Assembly (NCBI GenBank): GCA_946478865.1 | Contig: CAMLDO010000009.1 | Coordinates: 17,714 to 81,713, forward strand | DNA length: 64,000 bases | From: an uncultured Methylobacillus sp. | GTDB taxonomy: Bacteria > Pseudomonadota > Gammaproteobacteria > Burkholderiales > Methylophilaceae | Direction of reading: 5' to 3' | Shown: piece after piece, positions 58,168-64,000 of the stretch | Position numbering within the stretch: the stretch's first letter is position 1 | Layout: every line of letters begins with the position of its first letter | Position numbers and translations under genes: made by a program | Notes under the pieces: model-generated | Database searches by the model: none | Told to the model about the DNA's origin: nothing | Seen by the model: only the letters and a program-made list of their open reading frames with translations

Positions 58168-59328
58168 TTACATCGCATTCCCGGCAATGGAAGCATGCCG
58201 AGCCCGCAGCAACAGTACGAGGCCACCTGCTGCCGCGCATGCTGCCGAAATGGTGAACGACCAGCCCGCTCCAAGCGCATCCCAGGTATAACCGCTGAAG
58301 AGACCACCCAAGGTGCCGCCCAAGCCGAAAGAAACCGAGGTGTAGAGCCCCTGCCCCTTGGCTTGGTGTCTGCCCCGGAAAATCTGATGAATCAGGGCCA
58401 CTGCCGCCGCATGATAGGAACCGAAACTGGCCGCATGCAGCATCTGTGCAAAAATCATGAGCCCGATCACTTCTACTCCCCAGCCGATGGTGAAGAATCG
58501 TAGAGCCGCCAACACAAAACTGGCCATGAGGATGCGCCACAGGCCGAAGCGTGCCGCGAGCCGGGGCATCCAGAGGAATACCAGCACTTCACAGATGACT
58601 CCCAGCGCCCATAGCCATCCGATAGCACTCTTGCTGTAGCCGTTCTCCACCAGATAGATGGAATAGAAGGTGTAATAAACCCCGTGCGCGGCCGCCATTA
58701 AAAAGCAGGCGAGCAGGAACATGGACACATCAGGACGGCGCAAGATGCGCCAGACGGAGTGATCGTCGGTCGAATGAGGCATCAGCCGGCACTCGGGAAT
58801 CTTGCGGGAGAGCAGAAAGATGCCGACCTTCAGTCCCAGCACGATCCATAAAAGTATCCGCACTGGCGCATAGTCCAGCACATAGCCGAGAATAATGACC
58901 GCGATAATGAAACCAACGGAGCCCCATAAGCGAATGCGGCCGTAGCCTTCGCCGCTGCTGCCCAGATGTCCGAGCGTAATCGCCTCCACCAGCGGCAGAG
59001 ACGCGCTCCAGAACAGGCTCATGAGCGCCATGACGGCAAACATCCAGCCGAAGCTTTCTCCGGCAAATACCCCCAGATAGAACACGAGACTGAGCAACGC
59101 CGCGAGTTGAACCACCGCGACTCGCTTGCCGGTATGGTCCGCCAGCCATCCCCATAAATTCGGGGCAAAAATCCGGGACACCTGCAACAGCGACATCAGG
59201 ACGCCGATTTGGAATGCATTGAACTCCAGTGATTGCAGGTAAAGGCTCCAGAAAGGCGTGAATGCGCCTACGAACGCGAAGTAGAAAAAGTAGAAACCGG
59301 ACAGGCGCCAGTAGGGAAGACTCAGCAT
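58168..59328 (-). CDS. MFS transporter (MFS_1-like, HcaT/nucleoside-symporter type)
   Basis: 386 residues with about twelve membrane spans. N-terminal YFFYFAFVGAFTPFWSLYLQ and the loop GWLADHTGKRV between helices 2 and 3 match the PF12832 subfamily (HcaT/PPP-like). Substrate unknown. It lies between aroC and the retropepsin gene, an arrangement seen in other betaproteobacteria. Confidence 0.85.
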   Translation of the reverse strand: MLSLPYWRLSGFYFFYFAFVGAFTPFWSLYLQSLEFNAFQIGVLMSLLQVSRIFAPNLWGWLADHTGKRVAVVQLAALLSLVFYLGVFAGESFGWMFAVMALMSLFWSASLPLVEAITLGHLGSSGEGYGRIRLWGSVGFIIAVIILGYVLDYAPVRILLWIVLGLKVGIFLLSRKIPECRLMPHSTDDHSVWRILRRPDVSMFLLACFLMAAAHGVYYTFYSIYLVENGYSKSAIGWLWALGVICEVLVFLWMPRLAARFGLWRILMASFVLAALRFFTIGWGVEVIGLMIFAQMLHAASFGSYHAAAVALIHQIFRGRHQAKGQGLYTSVSFGLGGTLGGLFSGYTWDALGAGWSFTISAACAAAGGLVLLLRARHASIAGNAM

Positions 59329-59354
59329 CGCTTGATTTTACCGCTGACGAAATG

Positions 59355-59377
59355 AAAACAGCCGGCTAAGCCGGCTG
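59355..59377 (-). terminator. Intrinsic terminator after aroC
   Basis: On the minus strand, stem CAGCCGGC/GCCGGCTG with a 3-base loop followed by TTTT, 9 bases past the aroC stop. Confidence 0.7.
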
Positions 59378-59386
59378 CAAGTTTGC

Positions 59387-60484
59387 TTATATCCTTCCGG
59401 GAATCCGGGGGGTCGCTGTCGTGACATCAGCGCATTGCGCCCGGTGCCGCAGGGCATGATCCATGAGCACCAGCGCCATCATGGCCTCGACGATCGGTGT
59501 CGCGCGTATGCCTACACACGGATCGTGACGACCCGTCGTCTGCATCATGACGGGATTGCCATCCTTGTCGATGGAGCGACGCTCTTGCGGGATACTCGAA
59601 GTCGGTTTGAAGGCGACATGCGCAACAATATCCTGCCCGGTGGAAATGCCGCCGAGGATGCCGCCCGCATGATTGCTGGCAAAGCCTTTGGGCGTCAGTT
59701 CGTCGCAATGCTCAGAGCCCTTCTGCGCCACGCTCGTGAAGCCTGCACCGATTTCCACACCCTTTGCGGCATTGATGCCCATCATTGCATAAGCAATTTC
59801 GGCATCCAGGCGGTCATATACCGGCTCGCCCCAGCCGACCGGGACATTTTCCGCCACAACGGAAATTCTGGCTCCAATAGAGTCTCGCTCCGCCCGGATC
59901 TCGTCCATGTACGCTTCCAATCGGGGAACCAGGCTCTCGTCCGCGGCGAAAAAGGCATTTTTGCCGACATCGTCCCATGATCGGAACGGAATCTCGATAT
60001 TGCCGATCTTACTCATATAACCACGGATCAGGACGCCGTAACGCTCCCTGAGCCACTTCTTTGCAATGGCAGCTGCGGCAACGCGCACGGCGGTTTCTCG
60101 CGCGGAAGAACGACCACCACCGCGATAGTCGCGAATACCGTATTTTTGCCAATAGGTGTAATCGGCATGCCCGGGGCGGAATGTTTCGGCGATCTTGCCG
60201 TAATCCTGGCTACGCTGGTCGCGATTGCGGATCAGCAATGCGATGGGAGTACCAGTAGTTTTACCCTCGAATACGCCGGAAAGAATTTCGACTGTATCGG
60301 GCTCTTGGCGCTGGGTAACGTGCTTGGAAGTTCCCGGTTTGCGGCGGTCGAGTTCGATCTGGATATCGGCTTCGGAAAGCTCGAGTCCAGGCGGGCAGCC
60401 GTCCACTACGCAGCCGATAGCCGGACCATGACTTTCACCAAAGGAAGATACGCAAAATAGTGTGCCTAGGGTATTGCCTGACAT
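59387..60484 (-). CDS. aroC: Chorismate synthase
   Basis: Last step of the shikimate pathway, from EPSP to chorismate with reduced FMN. 365 residues from the ATG at 60484 ([19 protein letters not shown]); 23 more upstream codons are open but not family. It has [14 protein letters not shown], the [14 protein letters not shown] segment, [15 protein letters not shown], and the C-terminal [17 protein letters not shown]. Divergent from the diguanylate cyclase with a 195-base gap, in which I see no distinct site. Confidence 0.97.
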   Translation of the reverse strand: MSGNTLGTLFCVSSFGESHGPAIGCVVDGCPPGLELSEADIQIELDRRKPGTSKHVTQRQEPDTVEILSGVFEGKTTGTPIALLIRNRDQRSQDYGKIAETFRPGHADYTYWQKYGIRDYRGGGRSSARETAVRVAAAAIAKKWLRERYGVLIRGYMSKIGNIEIPFRSWDDVGKNAFFAADESLVPRLEAYMDEIRAERDSIGARISVVAENVPVGWGEPVYDRLDAEIAYAMMGINAAKGVEIGAGFTSVAQKGSEHCDELTPKGFASNHAGGILGGISTGQDIVAHVAFKPTSSIPQERRSIDKDGNPVMMQTTGRHDPCVGIRATPIVEAMMALVLMDHALRHRAQCADVTTATPRIPGRI

Positions 60485-60679
60485 GACGACGATCACCAGA
60501 AAAATTACCTGGAAGTTTACCACATCCTTTTGCTGCACCTTTTCCAGGCTCAAGGGCAGCCGAGTCTACTCTATGACAAAGAAATGGATATGGACTAGGA
60601 TGTTTGCTTTGCTCAAAAACACCGGCTTGCGGCAAGCAGCCTCTTTCCCGCGTTCATGGCAGATGAAGAGTCTCGACAG

Positions 60680-61855
60680 ATGAAGCAGTGGATCAAAAAA
60701 CTGACCGGCATAGTCACCGAGGACAATCCCATCAAAGGCATCAGTTGGCTATTTTTGCCGCACACCCATGTGCACATTCTCAACACGCGCAGAGCCGCTC
60801 TGATTCTTTCACGCACACGCATCATCGCCGGCCTGTTCGCGCTGCTGACTTCGCTCTGGATAGCCGTCGATGCCGCCCTGTTGCCCTTTGATACCGCCGT
60901 GCACCTGGCTTATGGGAGAACCGCGGCTTCGCTCATCTTCATCTGGCTGGCATTCGCGTTCCGGGGCTCCAACAAGCTGTGGCATGCCTATATCGCCCTC
61001 GTCACCTTGTTTGCAGTGCCCACAGCCTTTTATATCTACTCCCACCAGATACTGAGCGGACTGGAAGGAAATACTTTCGCCACGACCATGCTCGGCATTT
61101 ATTCGGTATTGCCCGTTGTCGTGCTCGCGGGGATCAGCATTTTCCCGTTAACGGCCCTGGAAGCCTTCATTTTCGCGATTCCCGCACTTCTGCTGGTACC
61201 GTTGGCGTCTTTCTATGATGTGCAGCTTATCGATATAGGCACTTACCTGAGCACCTTCTGGCTGCTGGGAATGGTGGCCATCGTCGCGGGTGTCGCCGGC
61301 ATGAGCCAATTAGGATTCATGGTCAGCCTCATGGGGCAGGCCATGCGTGACCCGTTGACCCGATGTTTTTCACGCATGAGCATCGAGGAACTGCTGGAAC
61401 TGCAATTCATCCTGTCCAGCCGGAATCAGGCGCCACTGACGATCGCCTTCATCGATCTCGATAAATTCAAGTCGATCAACGACAACTATGGCCACGAGGC
61501 GGGTGATCAGGTATTGAATACCGCGGCAGCGAGCATGCGGCGGCATCTGCGGAATGGCGACATGCTGGGGCGATGGGGCGGCGAGGAGTTCATTCTGATC
61601 CTGCCCAACACCACCATGGAACAAGGATTCGCCGCGATCCAGCGCATCCGGCAGCAGGGTTTCGGACTGCGCCCGGATGGTACGCCGATGACGGCGAGCA
61701 TCGGCTTGGCAGAGCGCTCGATCGATCACGCCCGTGACTGGCATGCGCTCGTGGAACAAGCCGATCGGCGCATGTATTCAGCCAAAGAGTCAGGGCGGAA
61801 TCGGCTGGCCGATCATCGACAGGTGGTCGAGTCTGTCGAGATTGAAGCGACCTGA
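60680..61855 (+). CDS. Membrane diguanylate cyclase (GGDEF)
   Basis: About 391 residues from ATG 60680; an ATG at 60656 would add eight. Five to six membrane spans form the N-terminal sensor (about 35-215), with VHILNTRRAALILSRTRI before the first span. The C-terminal GGDEF domain (about 220-380) has the active-site GGEEF and an inhibitory RNGD five residues before it, so product inhibition is likely. RDPLTRCFSR and IDLDKFKSIND are conserved. Makes c-di-GMP; its input is unknown. Confidence 0.9.
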   Translation: MKQWIKKLTGIVTEDNPIKGISWLFLPHTHVHILNTRRAALILSRTRIIAGLFALLTSLWIAVDAALLPFDTAVHLAYGRTAASLIFIWLAFAFRGSNKLWHAYIALVTLFAVPTAFYIYSHQILSGLEGNTFATTMLGIYSVLPVVVLAGISIFPLTALEAFIFAIPALLLVPLASFYDVQLIDIGTYLSTFWLLGMVAIVAGVAGMSQLGFMVSLMGQAMRDPLTRCFSRMSIEELLELQFILSSRNQAPLTIAFIDLDKFKSINDNYGHEAGDQVLNTAAASMRRHLRNGDMLGRWGGEEFILILPNTTMEQGFAAIQRIRQQGFGLRPDGTPMTASIGLAERSIDHARDWHALVEQADRRMYSAKESGRNRLADHRQVVESVEIEAT

Positions 61856-61868
61856 GCTTTCGACTCGA

Positions 61869-62591
61869 TCAGGCCCTGAGGCCCTTGAGCCAAACCTCAT
61901 AAATAGTGGCTGCCACCCGATTCAGCGTCTGGATGCGCGTATCAAGATCCTGTGTGATCTCCTCGATAGACTGAACGCCAGGACTGGTGGAAGAAGCTGA
62001 TATTTCGTCCTGCCCCACTTCGCACCATGTGCGCACCATGTCTGCGTTCATTTCCACATGGCACTGAAAACCCAGGTGCTTGCCGTAAGAGAAAGCCTGA
62101 TGTGGGCAATAAGCGCTGGAAAGGATTGCCGTAGCGCCGGGCGGGATAGAAAAGGTTTCACCATGCCAGTGAAACCCCGGAAAACGTTCGAGGGCGCCGA
62201 ACCAACGCCTCGCTTCATCGGTGGATGCGACCTGAAGCTCGCCCCACCCGATTTCCTTGACTGGATTGCGGGTGATCGTTCCCCCCAAAGCCTTGGACAT
62301 CAACTGACCTCCGAGGCAATGGCCGAGTACCGGAATGCCTTTTTCTACGGCCTCCCGAATCAATGCCAGTACTGACGGAATCCATGGCAAATCATCGTTG
62401 ACACTCATCGGGCCGCCCATGAACACGAGTCCGCTGAAGTCCTCGGCGGTCATGGGCAGCGTATCTCCGGCATCGATGCGCACCAGCTTCCAGGGTATTC
62501 CCTTGGAATCCAGAAAGTCCGCGAAGAATCCTGGCCCTTCCGTGGCGGCATGACGAAAAATCGCAATCGGTTTCATTATTTGTTCGCTCAT
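61869..62591 (-). CDS. Class I glutamine amidotransferase family protein
   Basis: 240 residues with the triad of a type 1 GATase: nucleophile in [12 protein letters not shown] (near 92) and the catalytic His-Glu in [12 protein letters not shown] (near 175). It is a stand-alone domain with no attached synthetase, like the GuaA-like and GMP-synthase-related stand-alone proteins; the substrate is unknown. It overlaps rluE by 4 bases. Confidence 0.88.
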   Translation of the reverse strand: MSEQIMKPIAIFRHAATEGPGFFADFLDSKGIPWKLVRIDAGDTLPMTAEDFSGLVFMGGPMSVNDDLPWIPSVLALIREAVEKGIPVLGHCLGGQLMSKALGGTITRNPVKEIGWGELQVASTDEARRWFGALERFPGFHWHGETFSIPPGATAILSSAYCPHQAFSYGKHLGFQCHVEMNADMVRTWCEVGQDEISASSTSPGVQSIEEITQDLDTRIQTLNRVAATIYEVWLKGLRA

Positions 62592-63151
62592 TTGATTTTA
62601 CGAAAAGAGGTGGAGTGGGCTGCAATCTCGCGCCACTCTCCTGGCGACAGATTATCCAGATCATAGCGGCCGATGCGAGCACGGATCAGGCGCAAGGTGG
62701 GAAACCCGATCTTGGCAGTCATGCGGCGTACCTGACGGTTCTTGCCCTCGCTGATGATCATTTCCAGCCAGGCTGTGGGAATTGACTGGCGTTCGCGAAT
62801 CGGAGGATTTCGCGGCCACAAATTCGCAGGTTCATCGATCAGGCGCACCTTGGCCGGGCGAGTGACAAAATCGCCCAGGTCGATACCTTGGCGCAGAGGC
62901 TCCAGTTGACGATCCTCCGGAATACCCTCAACCTGCACCCAGTAAATCTTGTCTTCCTTGTGGCGAGGATGTGCAATGCGGTGTTGCAGCGCGCCGTCAT
63001 CGGTTAAAATAAGCAATCCCTCGCTGTCGGTATCGAGCCTCCCCGCCGCATACACCCCAGGAATCGGAATGTAATCCTTCAGGGTCGGGTGTTTTTCATG
63101 CTCGCTAAACTGGCAGATAACCCCATAGGGTTTGTTGAACAGGATCAGCAT
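62588..63151 (-). CDS. rluE: 23S rRNA pseudouridine synthase RluE
   Basis: 187 residues of the RsuA/RluE family. It lacks an S4 domain, as RluE does. The catalytic aspartate is in [17 protein letters not shown] (near 40), and the conserved [21 protein letters not shown] follows. It modifies the large-subunit rRNA (U2457 in E. coli). Divergent from icd by only 29 bases. Confidence 0.93.
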   Translation of the reverse strand: MLILFNKPYGVICQFSEHEKHPTLKDYIPIPGVYAAGRLDTDSEGLLILTDDGALQHRIAHPRHKEDKIYWVQVEGIPEDRQLEPLRQGIDLGDFVTRPAKVRLIDEPANLWPRNPPIRERQSIPTAWLEMIISEGKNRQVRRMTAKIGFPTLRLIRARIGRYDLDNLSPGEWREIAAHSTSFRKIK

Positions 63152-63180
63152 TCCAAATCTAGAAATCCAGGAGTTTATTG

Positions 63181-64000
63181 ATGTCGCAGAAAATCAGCGT
63201 TCCCGCAGACGGTCAGAAGATTACCGTCAATGCCGACAACAGCCTCAATGTACCAGCCCGACCGATTATCCCATTTATCGAAGGTGATGGCATTGGCGTT
63301 GATATCACACCGCCGATGCGCCGCGTCGTAGATGCTGCGGTAGAGAAAGCCTATGGCGGCAAGCGCTCCATCGCCTGGATGGAAGTATATGCGGGCGAAA
63401 AATCGCTCAAGGTTTACGGCGACAATCAATGGCTGCCGGAAGAAACGCTGCAAGCCGTGCGCGAATACGTCATTTCCATCAAGGGACCGCTGACGACGCC
63501 TGTCGGCGGCGGCATCCGCTCGTTGAACGTCACGTTGCGCCAGGATCTGGATTTGTACGTCTGCTTGCGTCCAGTGCAGTACTTCCAGGGCGTCCCCAGC
63601 CCGGTCAAACATCCGGAAAAAACCGATATGGTGATTTTCCGCGAAAACACCGAGGACATCTACGCCGGCATCGAGTGGGCCGCCGGTACTGACGAAGTCA
63701 AGAAGGTCGTGGATTTTCTGTCCGACATGGGCGTACGCAAGAAAATCCGCTTCCCAGAAAACTCTTCGATTGGCATCAAACCGGTATCCATGGATGGCAG
63801 CAAGCGCCTGGTACGCAAGGCGATCCAGTATGCGATCGACAATGGTCGCAAGTCCGTGACCATTGTGCATAAAGGCAACATCATGAAGTTCACCGAAGGC
63901 GGCTTCAAGACCTGGGGCTACGATGTGGCAAAGGAAGAATTCGGTGCTGTCGAGATCGACGGCGGACCGTGGTGCAAGCTGGAGAATGGTATTGTCATCA
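63181..64000 (+). CDS. icd: NADP-dependent isocitrate dehydrogenase (truncated by window end)
   Basis: 273 residues of the enzyme are present, from ATG 63181 ([16 protein letters not shown]); the stop lies beyond the window. TCA-cycle conversion of isocitrate to 2-oxoglutarate. The E. coli phospho-serine site is kept in [14 protein letters not shown], so AceK-type control is possible. [13 protein letters not shown], and [19 protein letters not shown] are characteristic. CAGGAG lies 9-10 bases upstream. The very short gap to rluE means both promoters overlap coding sequence or each other. Confidence 0.95.
   Translation, partial: MSQKISVPADGQKITVNADNSLNVPARPIIPFIEGDGIGVDITPPMRRVVDAAVEKAYGGKRSIAWMEVYAGEKSLKVYGDNQWLPEETLQAVREYVISIKGPLTTPVGGGIRSLNVTLRQDLDLYVCLRPVQYFQGVPSPVKHPEKTDMVIFRENTEDIYAGIEWAAGTDEVKKVVDFLSDMGVRKKIRFPENSSIGIKPVSMDGSKRLVRKAIQYAIDNGRKSVTIVHKGNIMKFTEGGFKTWGYDVAKEEFGAVEIDGGPWCKLENGIVI

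Overview
The window is a contiguous piece of a Gram-negative chromosome, almost certainly a betaproteobacterium. The gene neighbourhoods fit: lolC-lolD-comEC, ribE-ribB, ruvX-pyrR-pyrB-pyrC', pilU-pilT back to back with yggS-proC-yggT-yggU, rng-maf, ilvI-ilvH-ilvC-psd, xseB-ispA-dxs-folE2, aroC with an MFS gene and a retropepsin, and rluE divergent from icd. The MxaD-like proteins and overall gene order suggest the Nitrosomonadales/Gallionellaceae side of the class, but that is inference. Most of the DNA is GC-rich with tight, often 4-bp-overlapping operons. I found no rRNA, tRNA, CRISPR array, transposase or integrase, and no gap above 300 bases without a gene; the longest (20192-20443) is filled by a foldback element.

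Layout. 0-4.3 kb: lipoprotein export (lolCD) with DNA uptake (comEC). 4.4-6.1 kb: riboflavin genes, the second a RibB with a degenerate GTP cyclohydrolase II tail. 6.1-9.8 kb: yqgE, ruvX and a pyrimidine operon ending in a metal-site-less dihydroorotase (PyrC'). 9.8-13.1 kb: a DUF72 protein and the retraction ATPases PilU and PilT. 13.1-17.6 kb: yggS-proC-yggT-yggU and a bacterial dynamin. 17.6-20.2 kb: rng, maf and a DJ-1 protein. 20.24-20.43 kb: the 192-bp palindromic foldback element. 20.4-26.1 kb: marC, nudJ-mnmA, a GST, nadC and a PilB/GspE-type ATPase. 26.2-30.2 kb: branched-chain amino acid synthesis and psd.

30.2-46.9 kb is the accessory part and is visibly richer in A+T. It holds rppH, a PilE-like pilin, a minor-pilin operon (fimT-pilW-pilX-pilV) with unusually large PilX and PilV and no PilY1, a secreted YVTN propeller with two tandem secreted SRPBCC proteins, then pilA behind a sigma-54 promoter, followed by a GT-C membrane glycosyltransferase, a GT2, a UDP-GlcNAc 2-epimerase, two GT4 enzymes and an FkbM methyltransferase. 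This reads as a type IV pilus and surface-glycan locus; the motor ATPases are elsewhere in the window.

47.0-51.0 kb is a compact cyclic-nucleotide operon: a CHASE2 adenylate cyclase, a class II phosphodiesterase and a cyclic-nucleotide-binding/rhodanese fusion, so synthesis, breakdown and a candidate effector sit in one transcript. 51.1-57.4 kb: an esterase, a large PilZ-like protein and the isoprenoid genes with folE2. 57.5-64 kb: a retropepsin-like protease, an MFS transporter, aroC, a diguanylate cyclase, a GATase, rluE and the start of icd, which runs off the window.
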